Positions 25,100 to 33,062 of a DNA stretch of 54,354 nucleotides are shown one piece after another (positions within the stretch are counted from its first letter, which is position 1; every line of letters begins with the position of its first letter). The notes beneath the pieces are model-generated. The model saw only the letters and a program-made list of their open reading frames with translations. It had not been told where the DNA came from and ran no database searches. A program made the position numbers and the translations under genes. The stretch comes from Hydrogenophaga sp. GTDB lineage: Bacteria > Pseudomonadota > Gammaproteobacteria > Burkholderiales > Burkholderiaceae_C. Location of the stretch: positions 1 to 54,354 of the forward strand of contig JAEUOT010000039.1 of the NCBI GenBank assembly GCA_016790705.1. Direction: 5' to 3'.

Positions 25100-26450
25100 T
25101 CTTCACCTCGCCGTTTTCCTGCACCAGCCACGACTGGATCGCGTTGTTGTGATAGATCGAGCGGGTGCCGCGCACCCCCCGGAGCTGTCGGTAATTGGGC
25201 TGCACGAAGCCGGTCTCGTCCTGCGCGCGGCTCTGGATGATGGCCGGCTTGCCGTCCCACACCCAGTCGATGTTGAAGCGAGTCAATGCCTTGCTCAGCG
25301 GCTGCCCCTCCAGACGCGCCTGGCGCCAGTTGCGTCCGCCGTCGACGGAGACATCGACGCGCTTGATCTTTCCCTTGCCCGACCAGGCCAGGCCCGTGAT
25401 GTTGTAGAAGCCCTTGTCGAGCAGCACCTGACCGCCAGACGGGGTCGTCACCACGCTCTTGCATTCCTGCACGCTGGTGTACTGGCGATGCTGGCCATCG
25501 GGCATCAGGTCGATGTAGTGCACCGCCTCATCCTTGGCCGCGTAGGGCTTGTCGCCCACCTCGATGCGGCGCAGGTACTTCACCCAGCTCACGCCCTGCA
25601 CGCCGGGCACCACCAGACGCAGCGGGTAGCCGTTCTGCGGACGCAGCATTTCGCCGTTCTGGCCATACGCCACCAGCACCTCGCCCGAGGTGATGAGCTC
25701 CATCGGGATGGTCCGGGTCATTGCCGAACCGTCGCCACCTTCGGCGAGGATGAACTTGCCGTTCTTCAGGTCCGCACCAGCCAGCTCCAGCAGCGTGATC
25801 AGCGGCACGCCGGTGAACTCGCTGCACGAGAGCATGCCGTGCGTGTACTGCACGGTCGGCACAGCGACGTTGCCCCAGTCGACCGCGGTGTTGGCGCCGC
25901 ACTCGATGAAGTGAAAGCGCGACACCGAGGGCAGCCGCATGATCTCGTCCATGGTGAATACCATCTGGCGCTTGACCATGCCGTTGACCATCAGGCGGTG
26001 CTTGGACGGATCGATGTCGTACCACCCCTGGTGGTGACGCTCGAAGTGCAGTCCGCTGGGCGTGACGATGCCGAACAGCGATTGCAGCGGCGCAAACGAG
26101 ACCGAGGCCTGGGTCGTCTGCGTCAGACCCGGCGACTGGCGTCGCTGGATGCCCTTCTCGTACTTGGAAGGCGATCCGTAGCCACCCTCCGTCGCCACGC
26201 CCTGACCCAGAGTCATCGCGTGTTCCGGCAGGTTCAGGATGTTGGGATCACCGCCCTCGGCCGGCACCGGATTGCCCTGCGCCATGGCGGCCGGCACGGC
26301 GGCCCCCGCCGCCGCAGCCGCGAAGGCCGAGCGGATGAAATCGCGCCGCCCGTGCTTGCCTTCCTCGAAGACGGTGCGTATGCCGTCCTGGGTCAGGAAG
26401 TTTTCAGGTGCCTTGAGCACCCTTCCTGATGGAATATTGACCTCTTTCAC
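25083..26450 (-). CDS. soxC: Molybdenum subunit of sulfane dehydrogenase SoxCD
   Basis: SoxC belongs to the sulfite oxidase family; it oxidises SoxY-bound sulfane sulfur in the periplasm. The 455-residue protein has a Tat signal GRRDFIRSAFAAAAAGAAVP, the molybdenum ligand Cys in FHFIECGANTAVDWGN and the dimer domain with SVDGGRNW. I chose the GTG at 26450 because AGGAG lies 5 bases before it; the upstream TTG at 26465 lacks such a site and would place the ribosome site inside the gene. It is the first true sox gene, following the FadL-like gene by 47 bases. Confidence 0.95.
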   Translation of the reverse strand: MKEVNIPSGRVLKAPENFLTQDGIRTVFEEGKHGRRDFIRSAFAAAAAGAAVPAAMAQGNPVPAEGGDPNILNLPEHAMTLGQGVATEGGYGSPSKYEKGIQRRQSPGLTQTTQASVSFAPLQSLFGIVTPSGLHFERHHQGWYDIDPSKHRLMVNGMVKRQMVFTMDEIMRLPSVSRFHFIECGANTAVDWGNVAVPTVQYTHGMLSCSEFTGVPLITLLELAGADLKNGKFILAEGGDGSAMTRTIPMELITSGEVLVAYGQNGEMLRPQNGYPLRLVVPGVQGVSWVKYLRRIEVGDKPYAAKDEAVHYIDLMPDGQHRQYTSVQECKSVVTTPSGGQVLLDKGFYNITGLAWSGKGKIKRVDVSVDGGRNWRQARLEGQPLSKALTRFNIDWVWDGKPAIIQSRAQDETGFVQPNYRQLRGVRGTRSIYHNNAIQSWLVQENGEVKNVQLS

Positions 26451-26497
26451 TGGAACTCCTGACAACGGTTTTCGTTGGGTCTGCGTCCAGCCCCGCC

Positions 26498-27817
26498 TCA
26501 GTAGCGGGCACTGAACAGGAACTGGTAATTGGTCTGGCTGTGGCTGATCGGTGCGCCGCCGAGCATGCCGGCGTTGACGGTCACCTTGGGTGCGTGAGAG
26601 ACCGCCGCGTCGATGCTCATGCCGCCGCCGAGCTGATAGCCCAGGCCCGCCGTGTAGTGGTCCTTGACGATGGCCGGGAACAGCGGGTGGACTGTCGCGT
26701 CGGGAATCGGATTGGTGGAATGGCTGTAGCCGGCACGCAGGGTCCAGGCGTCGTTGAGCTTGTAAGCGCCGCCCAGCGACACCACGGTCTGGTCCTTCCA
26801 GTTCTGGGGCAGTGTGAAGCTCATCGTGCCCAGGCCCTGCGAGGACTCGAAGGTCATCTTGAAGTCCTTCATCACGCCCGACCAGTCGATGCGCTTGACA
26901 TCGGCCACCAGCAGCAGGCTGGAGGACGGCGTCCAGGCCGCTCCGGCGGCGAGCACCGCCGGCATCTGGAAGTCGCGCACGATCATCCGGCCCGGCAGCG
27001 ACTGCCCCATCGTCAGACTGGCACCGCTGGCGCTGGTCTTCATGTCGCCCAGCGCGCTCTTGAACTGGTACGAGGCGCCAAGGCGCAGGTCCTTGCTGGC
27101 CTCAAAGGTGCCGCCGAGCTTGCCGGCAAAACCCGTCGACTTCGCTGCGCCGGTGAAATCGTTGCTGTTGGAGAAGTCGATGCGCACCGTCTGAGGCGCG
27201 GGCATCTGCCCCTTCGCCATCGCACCCATCATCGACGCAAACTGCCCCGTGGGCATCGGGCTCATGCCGCTCATCTGGCTGAACATCGCAGCCATGCGCA
27301 TGTCCAGGCTCGCCCAGGTGAAGTCCAGCGTGGCGCCGAGGTTGACACGGTCATTGACTTTGAAACTCATGGGCGCGATGACCCGCCCGACCGCCAGTTC
27401 CGAGCGCACCGGCTGGGCGGTCCCTGCGGCGTTCATCGACCCGGCTTTGTATTCCGTCCCCATGCCACCCTGGCCGAAGATGCCGATGCCGTAGCTGAAC
27501 TGGTCGTTCTTGCGAACCCAGCCCAGGGCCGGCATCCAGTACGACGTGCCACCGGACTTCTCGCCCATCGATGTCACCTTGGGACCGAGCATGCCGACGG
27601 CGAAGTTGAACTGGGTCCCGTTCTCGCTCAGTTGCAGCGTGGCGGGGTTGTTCATCATGGCCGCCGTGCCGTTGTCGTAGGCCTGCGCTGCGCCGCCCAT
27701 CGCCAGCGGCACCGGGCCATAGCCCTCCATCAGCATGCCATTGGTCGCCCAGGCGGACGAGCAGGCGATGAATGCGGCGGCGCTCACGATGGCGCGCTGG
27801 AAAGTCATGTGCTTCAT
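26498..27817 (-). CDS. FadL/OmpP1-family outer-membrane protein
   Basis: The 439-residue protein starts with a signal peptide (MKHMTFQRAIVSAAAFIACSSAWA). Its mature N-terminus, TNGMLMEGYGPVPLAMGGAAQAYDNGTAAMMNNPATL, is the hatch-domain signature of FadL-type transporters, and the remainder alternates like a 14-strand barrel ending in FLFSARY. FadL proteins move hydrophobic molecules through a lateral opening in the outer membrane. I chose the ATG at 27817, with GGAG 7 bases upstream. Position directly before soxC suggests a link to sulfur oxidation, for example uptake of a hydrophobic sulfur compound; this is inference from context only. Confidence 0.85.
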   Translation of the reverse strand: MKHMTFQRAIVSAAAFIACSSAWATNGMLMEGYGPVPLAMGGAAQAYDNGTAAMMNNPATLQLSENGTQFNFAVGMLGPKVTSMGEKSGGTSYWMPALGWVRKNDQFSYGIGIFGQGGMGTEYKAGSMNAAGTAQPVRSELAVGRVIAPMSFKVNDRVNLGATLDFTWASLDMRMAAMFSQMSGMSPMPTGQFASMMGAMAKGQMPAPQTVRIDFSNSNDFTGAAKSTGFAGKLGGTFEASKDLRLGASYQFKSALGDMKTSASGASLTMGQSLPGRMIVRDFQMPAVLAAGAAWTPSSSLLLVADVKRIDWSGVMKDFKMTFESSQGLGTMSFTLPQNWKDQTVVSLGGAYKLNDAWTLRAGYSHSTNPIPDATVHPLFPAIVKDHYTAGLGYQLGGGMSIDAAVSHAPKVTVNAGMLGGAPISHSQTNYQFLFSARY

Positions 27818-27857
27818 GGTGTGTCTCCTCGTTTGTTGTTGTCGTTGTTCGGGGCGA

Positions 27858-28427
27858 TCAGACTTCGCCCTTGGAGGCACGTTCCATCATTTCAAAGATG
27901 GTGTCGCGGACCGCCTTGGCCTCTTCCTTGAGCGGCGACGGCAGCTTGCGGCCCATCTTGATCATCATGTCCATGTTGAGCGTGTACAGCCACAGCCCGT
28001 CCTCCTTCTCCACCACCGTGATACGGCACGGCAGGTAGGCGGCCATGTGCGGGCTGAAGTCGACCATGCGACGCGCCGTGGTCGGTGTGCAGAACGAATA
28101 GACCTGCAGGAATTTCTGCTTCTGGCCGGTGCGTGCCTCCAGCTCCTTGGACAGCGGCAAGCTCCCGACATCCTTCATGTTCCGCTCCGAGGCCACCGAG
28201 CGCAGGATGTTTTCGATGTCGTCCGTGGTCACCCCTTTGGCGACCTTGCGCTCCCAGGTGGTGGCGACCGCGATGTCGCCCTCAGCCTCGATCCAGCGAT
28301 CCCACATGCGGCTGGCCTCGGCGCCCGCGCCGTCCTCCAGCTTGCCGATCGTGCTGACCGTTCCGCAGCCCGTCAGGCCAACTGCGCACACGGCCACCGC
28401 CGTCCATTTGATGAAAGTTCTGACCAT
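27858..28427 (-). CDS. DUF302-domain lipoprotein
   Basis: The 189-residue protein has a lipoprotein signal (VAVCAVGLTGC, Cys21). The DUF302 fold is seen in FLQVYSFCTPTTARRMVDFSPHMAAYLPCRITVVEKEDGLWLYTL, with the family's cysteine pair near residues 112 and 133. DUF302 has no firmly known biochemical role. The ribosome site AGGAG lies 6 bases before the ATG. It is 40 bases before the FadL-like gene on the same strand, so the lipoprotein and the barrel are probably co-expressed. An FNR-type box lies 43 bases upstream of its start. Confidence 0.85.
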   Translation of the reverse strand: MVRTFIKWTAVAVCAVGLTGCGTVSTIGKLEDGAGAEASRMWDRWIEAEGDIAVATTWERKVAKGVTTDDIENILRSVASERNMKDVGSLPLSKELEARTGQKQKFLQVYSFCTPTTARRMVDFSPHMAAYLPCRITVVEKEDGLWLYTLNMDMMIKMGRKLPSPLKEEAKAVRDTIFEMMERASKGEV

Positions 28428-28743
28428 GGATATCTCCTGTTGTTCTGGCCGCCTCGGATGTGGACCATTTGATCTGGATCATCCGCAAGAGAGGTCTTGC
28501 TGAACATCCATGAATACCCTACCGAGTAATGTATGCACCAAGTTGACATCAGTCTGACGTCGACCCGGAAAACCTTTATGAATCAATGAGGTGACGAAAG
28601 AACGCGGTACGGCATTGCGCCAACCGTCACCCGGCGCTCCTGGCGAGACGCCGTCCGATTTCCGAGAAAACCGCCGTTGACTTTCGGCAATCCCCGCCCG
28701 GTCCGGACCCCGGGCAAGCCCCTGCGGGGGGCCTGGCGCGCGA
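28428..28743. other. Intergenic region between the small cytochrome and DUF302 genes
   Basis: No credible gene is seen here. Next to the cytochrome stop are GC-rich inverted repeats (CCCCTGCGGGG around 28710, and CCCGG/CCGGG around 28690) without a U-run. The middle part is relatively AT-rich. The side near the DUF302 gene holds a good FNR-type box at 28470-28483 and a weaker TTGAC-ATCA-GTCTG at 28543-28556. It probably contains the promoter of the DUF302-FadL-sox run. Confidence 0.6.
28470..28483. promoter_or_regulatory. FNR-type box TTGAT-N4-ATCAT
   Basis: TTGAT-CTGG-ATCAT matches TTGAT-N4-ATCAA at 9 of 10 defined bases and shares the CTGG spacer with the narK1 box. Its centre is about 50 bases before the DUF302 start. 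A class II promoter at this spacing would start within a few bases of the ribosome site, so it may repress or serve an unrecognised start. Confidence 0.6.
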
Positions 28744-29070
28744 CTACTTGTGCTTGTAGTGGTCGCGGTTGAGCACTGCAGCGATCGAGGTGACTTCTTC
28801 GGGGAAGAGACCCAGGCCCAGTTCGGTGTTGCACTGCTCGACCATTCCGCGCAGCAGCCCGGCCGTCGAGATACGGCCCGCAGGCCGGTAGATCCCCGAG
28901 CCGTCGCCCCCCACCCGCTGGGCATGGCATTCGGAGCAACGGTTCTGCGCGATCAGCTTCTGCCCCAAAGCCAGATCGGCATCCTTGAAGATCGCGGGCT
29001 CGGCATGTGCCGCGCCCAACAGCGCCAGGCCCTGCAGCGCAGACAGGGAAAGCATGCGGATGGTCTTCAA
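28744..29070 (-). CDS. Small periplasmic c-type cytochrome
   Basis: The 108-residue protein has a signal peptide (MKTIRMLSLSALQGLALLGAAHA), then a heme site CSECH in AQNRCSECHAQRVGGDG. The C-terminal part holds a further cysteine (VEQCNTELGLGLFPEEV). It is one heme with no clear Met ligand in a standard position. I chose the TTG at 29070, since AGGAG lies 8 bases upstream and this gives a complete signal peptide; an ATG at 29055 would truncate it. It is placed between the thioredoxin-like and DUF302 genes in the run leading to soxC, so an electron-transfer role in sulfur oxidation is plausible. Confidence 0.8.
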   Translation of the reverse strand: MKTIRMLSLSALQGLALLGAAHAEPAIFKDADLALGQKLIAQNRCSECHAQRVGGDGSGIYRPAGRISTAGLLRGMVEQCNTELGLGLFPEEVTSIAAVLNRDHYKHK

Positions 29071-29098
29071 GATGGCGTCTCCTGTGGTGGTTGTGAGC

Positions 29099-29581
29099 TC
29101 AGACGTGGGCATTGGCCTGCTGGGTGCGCTCTTCGAGATAGGCGCCGTAGAAGTCGGGCAGCCCCGCACCTTCCATGCGCTCGGCCAGCTCCCGTCCGCC
29201 AGCTCCGAAGAAGAGCAAGGTGGGCGCGACCTTCACGCCCCAGCGCTTGAGCAATTCGTCGTGCGTGCTTAGGCGGCCCTGGAAGTCGGCGACAGCCGCA
29301 GCCGTTTTCATGTCGAGCTGGACGATCGGCTGGCCGGCCTGATGCAGCGGCCCCAGGTACAGGCTTCGCGCGATGCGGCAGAACCCGCAGCCTTCGAGGC
29401 TGGCCATCACGATCAGCGCCTTGTGGCGGGCCGCGGCTTCGGCCATTGCTTGCGACAGGGACGCGGCACGCGGCAAGGCGATGTCCGGCACCCGTGTCTG
29501 CGCCAGACCCGGTCCCGCCAGCAGCGAACCCACCACAGCCCCGCACCATCGGCGACGACTGAACACGTGTCCTGTCTCCAT
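29099..29581 (-). CDS. Exported thioredoxin-fold protein (SoxW/SoxS-like)
   Basis: The mature protein has a thioredoxin fold with active site EGCGFCR (CxxC), cis-Pro region KVAPTLLFFG and an export signal FSRRRWCGAVVGSLLAGPGLAQ. SoxS and SoxW proteins of this kind keep SoxY reduced. The ATG at 29581 gives 160 residues, but its ribosome site is only 2 bases away; a GTG at 29566 (155 residues), with GGAG 9 bases upstream, gives a more natural signal peptide and may be the true start. It heads the minus-strand run to soxC and is divergent from the transporter gene at 29649. Confidence 0.8.
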   Translation of the reverse strand: METGHVFSRRRWCGAVVGSLLAGPGLAQTRVPDIALPRAASLSQAMAEAAARHKALIVMASLEGCGFCRIARSLYLGPLHQAGQPIVQLDMKTAAAVADFQGRLSTHDELLKRWGVKVAPTLLFFGAGGRELAERMEGAGLPDFYGAYLEERTQQANAHV

Positions 29582-29587
29582 GTTCCT

Positions 29588-29601
29588 TTGACGAATGTCA
29601 A
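29588..29601. promoter_or_regulatory. Perfect Crp/Fnr-type palindrome TTGAC-N4-GTCAA
   Basis: TTGAC-GAAT-GTCAA is a perfect 5-4-5 inverted repeat in the 67-base divergent gap between the thioredoxin-like gene and the YeeE-type transporter gene. It is centred about 55 bases before the transporter start, and 7 bases before the thioredoxin ATG. It is nearly identical to the box at 18628. Confidence 0.65.
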
Positions 29602-29648
29602 CCAGCCCAAAGGGCTCCACACTAGCATATATCACCAATCAACGATAC

Positions 29649-30767
29649 ATGGATATTCCGCAGATGGAACTGGTCGAACTGGTCGAGAAATGGGGCAACG
29701 GTCCGGTGCTGGCGGCCTGTGGCGCGGCGGCGGGATTGCTGTTCGGCTTCATGGCGCAACGTTCGCGGTTCTGCCTGCGCGCCGCCGTGCTGGAGTTCTG
29801 GCACAAGGAGTACGGGCACAAGCTTGTCGTCTGGCTGCTGGCTTTTTCGACGGCCGTGATCGGCGTTCAGGTGCTCGCCCTGAGCGGCTTTCTCGACACC
29901 TCGCAGGCGCGCCAGATCGCCGCACGCGGCAGCCTGTCGGGCGCGATCGTTGGCGGCCTGCTGTTCGGTGCCGGCATGGTGCTGGCGCGTGGCTGTGCCA
30001 GCCGCCTGCTGATCCTCTCGGCCAACGGCAACCTGCGGGCCCTTCTCTCGGGACTGATCTTCGCGGTCTCCGCGCAGTCGGCGCTCTCCGGCGCCCTGTC
30101 ACCGCTGCGTGAAACCATCAGCGGCTGGTGGACCGTCGAGGGCGGCGGCTCGCGCGACCTGCTGGCGCTGACGGGCATGGGCCACGGCATGGGCGTGTTC
30201 CTGGGGGTTCTCTGGCTGCTCGCGGCGTTCTACTTCGCGCGCCGAAGCCGCCTGACCATTGGCTGGATGTGGGTCGGCGCCATCGGCACCGGCCTGTCCG
30301 TGGCGGCGGCCTGGGGGCTGACGCAATGGGTCTCGCACAGCGGCTTCGACGCGGAAGCGGTGCCGGTGCAGGGGCTGACCTTCAGCGGTCCCTCCGCCGA
30401 ATGGCTGATGCGCGTGCTGGTGCGGCCGGCCCCCGAGATCGGTTTCGACTTCGGCCTGATGCCTGCGGTGTTCCTGGGCTCGCTGATTGGCGCGCTGTGG
30501 GGTGGCGACTTCAAGCTCGAAGGCTTCAAGGACGGCTACAGCATGCGCCGCTACATCGTGGGCGCGGTCTTCATGGGCTTCGGCGCCATGCTGGCCGGCG
30601 GATGCGCCGTCGGCGCCGGCGTCACGGGCGGCTCGATATTTGCGCTCACGGCCTGGGTCACGCTGTTCGCCATGTGGGCCGGCGCCGGCCTGGCGGACCG
30701 TCTGATCGACCGGCCCGCACCGGCCACCACCAGCGGCGCCGTGCCGACGGTGGCGACCGCCCCCTGA
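29649..30767 (+). CDS. YeeE/YedE-family transporter (TsuA/SoxT type)
   Basis: The 372-residue membrane protein has about nine hydrophobic segments and the conserved cysteine motifs of YeeE/YedE proteins: RSRFCLRAA, LARGCASRLL and AGGCAVGAG. TsuA members import thiosulfate through relays of such cysteines; in sox clusters the family is called SoxT. I chose the ATG at 29649; no clear ribosome site is present, and an ATG at 29664 is possible. It is divergent from the thioredoxin-like gene with a Crp/Fnr-type box between them. Its stop codon directly abuts the stop of the convergent cytochrome gene. Confidence 0.88.
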   Translation: MDIPQMELVELVEKWGNGPVLAACGAAAGLLFGFMAQRSRFCLRAAVLEFWHKEYGHKLVVWLLAFSTAVIGVQVLALSGFLDTSQARQIAARGSLSGAIVGGLLFGAGMVLARGCASRLLILSANGNLRALLSGLIFAVSAQSALSGALSPLRETISGWWTVEGGGSRDLLALTGMGHGMGVFLGVLWLLAAFYFARRSRLTIGWMWVGAIGTGLSVAAAWGLTQWVSHSGFDAEAVPVQGLTFSGPSAEWLMRVLVRPAPEIGFDFGLMPAVFLGSLIGALWGGDFKLEGFKDGYSMRRYIVGAVFMGFGAMLAGGCAVGAGVTGGSIFALTAWVTLFAMWAGAGLADRLIDRPAPATTSGAVPTVATAP

Positions 30768-31391
30768 TCACTTGCCGCTGAGGTACTCGGCCACCGCCGC
30801 CATCTCCAGCGGCGTCATCTTCTCGACGATGCTGTGCATCACGGCGTTGTCGTTGGTGCGCTGACGCTGGTTGAACAGCTTGAGCTGGGTCTCGATGTAA
30901 CCGGCAAACTGCCCGGCCAAACGGGGCAGGGCCGCCGTTCCCCGCGCTTCAGGACCGTGGCAGCCCGCGCAGGCGGGCACACCGCTGTAGCGGTTGCCGT
31001 GGGTGAAGATGTAGGCGCCCACCGCCGCGAGCTGCGGGTCCTTGGCGGGCTCCGGCGCATGCTGCTGCTTCTCGTAGTACTTGCCCAGCGCCGCCATCTC
31101 CTCGGGCGTGAGCTTGGCGGCCATTTCGGCCATCGCGGTGCTCTTGCGCTCACCGGACTTGAACTGGGTCAGCTGCTTGGCGATGTACTCCCAGTGCTGG
31201 CCGGCCAGGCGCGGGAACACCTCACTGGTGGACTCGCCCGCCATGCCATGGCAGATGAAGCAGACACCGCCGACGATCTTGCGCACCCGCGCATCGTCGA
31301 CCTGTGCCCACGCGGTCTGGGTCGCCAGCGCGGCGAGCGCGATGGCGACCGCCACCGAGCGCCCCATGCGCAAACGGTTGAAGGGTTTCAT
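30768..31391 (-). CDS. Diheme c4-type cytochrome
   Basis: The 207-residue periplasmic protein has a signal peptide ending AQTAWAQ-like near residue 30 and two similar c-type domains. The first has GGVCFICHGMAG and the second PACAGCHGPEA; each is followed by PRLAGQ and a KMTPLEMAAV or KLTPEEMAAL segment with the axial Met. Cytochrome c4 proteins pass electrons to terminal oxidases. It lies 14 bases after the sulfide dehydrogenase flavoprotein gene in the same operon, so it could accept electrons from it. Confidence 0.92.
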   Translation of the reverse strand: MKPFNRLRMGRSVAVAIALAALATQTAWAQVDDARVRKIVGGVCFICHGMAGESTSEVFPRLAGQHWEYIAKQLTQFKSGERKSTAMAEMAAKLTPEEMAALGKYYEKQQHAPEPAKDPQLAAVGAYIFTHGNRYSGVPACAGCHGPEARGTAALPRLAGQFAGYIETQLKLFNQRQRTNDNAVMHSIVEKMTPLEMAAVAEYLSGK

Positions 31392-31405
31392 GAAGGGCCC
31401 GCTCC

Positions 31406-32686
31406 TCAGGACAGGGTGTCGGCCCAGATGTTGCGGGCCCAGGCGTGGGCGTAGCGCCCTTCCAGTTCATTGGCCGCCACCGACACCCCACCCGAACCGG
31501 CCACGGTGACCATGGTCTTCTTCTCGGGGTCGTAGCGGTGCACGCTGGCCACGTGCACCACATCCTCGCTGCTGACAAAGCTGTAGCAGGTGTTGTTGTA
31601 GATCGGCATGGCGTTGACCGTCTTGCCGGTCAGCAGCGCGATCACGGCGGCCGCGCAGGTCTTGCCGTGCTGGTTGGCCATGTGGCCGGACTTGGGCATG
31701 CCCGGCGCGATCTGGATCGAGTCGCCGATGACGTGCACGTTCGGCAGCGCCTTGGATTCGAAGGTCAGGAAGTCGACTTCACACCACCGCTTGTTGGCGG
31801 TCGCCAGCCCGGTCTGCACCGCGATTTCTCCGGCACGCATGTTCGGGATGACGTTGAGCACGTTGGCCTTGAGGTCATCGTTGAACTCGAACTTGAGGGT
31901 GCGCGTTGCGGCGTCGACGTCCGTCACCGCATGCTTGTTGCGGTACTCCACGATCCCCGCGTAGCGCTCGGCCCAGGCCTTCTTGAACAACGGCCCCTTG
32001 GAGGTCACATCCTCGTTGGCGTCGACGATGATGACCTTGCTCTTGGGCTTGGCCTTGGAGAAGTACTCGGCCACCTGGCAGGCGCGCTCATACGGGCCGG
32101 GCGGGCAGCGGTAGGGCGCCAGGGGAATGCTCATCGCAAAGACCCCGCCGTCGGGCATCGCTTCGAGCTGCTTGCGCAAGGTGGCGGTCTGCTCGCCGGC
32201 CTTCCACGCATGCATCACCGCCTCCTTGGCGCCCGGCTTGGCCATGCCCGGCAAGGTCTCCCACATGAAGTCCACGCCCGGCGAGACGATCAGGCGGTCA
32301 TAGGGCAACTCGGCGCCGCCCGCCAGCTTCACGCTGCGCTTGCCCGCGTCCACGGACACCACACGGTCGCGCACCATCTGCACGCCGTGGCGCTTGACCA
32401 GGCCGTCGTAGGACGAGGTGATGTCCGCCAGGGTCTTCGAGCCCCCGACCACGAGGTTGGACAGGGGACAGGAGATGAAGCTGGCGGCGGGTTCGATCAG
32501 CGTGACCTGGATCCCGCCGTCCGACCACATGCGCAGGTACTTGGCAGCGGTCGCGCCGCCATAGCCACCGCCGATGACCACCACCTTGGGGCCGTTGCCC
32601 GACGCGACCGATGCGCACCCGGACAGCACTGTGCCCAGGCCCAGTGCCGACCCCATCTGAAGAAAATTGCGACGTTGCATGCTCAT
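31406..32686 (-). CDS. soxF: Flavocytochrome c sulfide dehydrogenase, flavoprotein subunit (SoxF/FccB)
   Basis: The 426-residue protein has a Tat signal (MQRRNFLQMGSALGLG), then the FAD-binding VVVIGGGYGGATAAKYL, the redox cysteine in SFISCPLSN, and the C-terminal FCSD-type domain with YNNTCYSFVS, which holds the second redox cysteine. It oxidises sulfide in the periplasm to sulfur or polysulfide. I chose the ATG at 32686, with GAAGGA 6 bases upstream. With the small cytochrome gene immediately before it, it forms an FccAB/SoxEF-type pair. The lipobox-like SGC at the end of the signal is probably part of the Tat peptide. Confidence 0.92.
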   Translation of the reverse strand: MSMQRRNFLQMGSALGLGTVLSGCASVASGNGPKVVVIGGGYGGATAAKYLRMWSDGGIQVTLIEPAASFISCPLSNLVVGGSKTLADITSSYDGLVKRHGVQMVRDRVVSVDAGKRSVKLAGGAELPYDRLIVSPGVDFMWETLPGMAKPGAKEAVMHAWKAGEQTATLRKQLEAMPDGGVFAMSIPLAPYRCPPGPYERACQVAEYFSKAKPKSKVIIVDANEDVTSKGPLFKKAWAERYAGIVEYRNKHAVTDVDAATRTLKFEFNDDLKANVLNVIPNMRAGEIAVQTGLATANKRWCEVDFLTFESKALPNVHVIGDSIQIAPGMPKSGHMANQHGKTCAAAVIALLTGKTVNAMPIYNNTCYSFVSSEDVVHVASVHRYDPEKKTMVTVAGSGGVSVAANELEGRYAHAWARNIWADTLS

Positions 32687-32700
32687 GACGTTTCCTTCTT

Positions 32701-33018
32701 TCATTTCTTCTGGGCGGCGAAATAGCCCACGATCGCGGCCAGCTGCTCGTCGGTATAGCCCTTGGCGAGCTGGTGCATCAGCGTCGCCGGCTTGCGCCCG
32801 GACTTGAAGTCCAGCAGCTTCTTGAGCATCTCGTCCTTATTGCCGCCGGCCAGCGATTCGTTGCCGCTCTGGGCGTGACCGTTGGTTCCGTGGCAGTTGG
32901 CGCACGCGGCCGCCCAACTGCGCACCTGCAGGGCGTCTTCACCCTGCGCCCAGACGGAAGGGGAGGCGAGCGCAGCCCAGCCGAGCGCGAGGAATGACAT
33001 CTTGAGTGCCGGTTTCAT
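32701..33018 (-). CDS. Monoheme cytochrome c553-type subunit (SoxE-like)
   Basis: The 105-residue protein has a signal peptide (about 1-24), a single heme motif CANCHGTNG and a Met ligand region near PATLMHQLAKGYTDEQLAAI. It is likely the heme subunit partnering the flavoprotein encoded 14 bases downstream. Similar small cytochromes are called SoxE or FccA. The gene is 44 bases after the DsrE-like gene. Confidence 0.9.
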   Translation of the reverse strand: MKPALKMSFLALGWAALASPSVWAQGEDALQVRSWAAACANCHGTNGHAQSGNESLAGGNKDEMLKKLLDFKSGRKPATLMHQLAKGYTDEQLAAIVGYFAAQKK

Positions 33019-33062
33019 GGGGTCTCCTGGTGATTGGCGATGTTGGGAATGCGGGCGCCCGC

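Noticed and set aside
28543-28556. TTGAC-ATCA-GTCTG as a third TTGAC-class box
   Set aside because: The right arm matches only 3 of 5 bases; it is too weak to list separately.
28660-28745. GC-rich inverted repeats after the small cytochrome gene as a terminator
   Set aside because: Stems such as CCCCTGCGGGG are present, but no run of Us follows on the minus strand, so a terminator call was not made.
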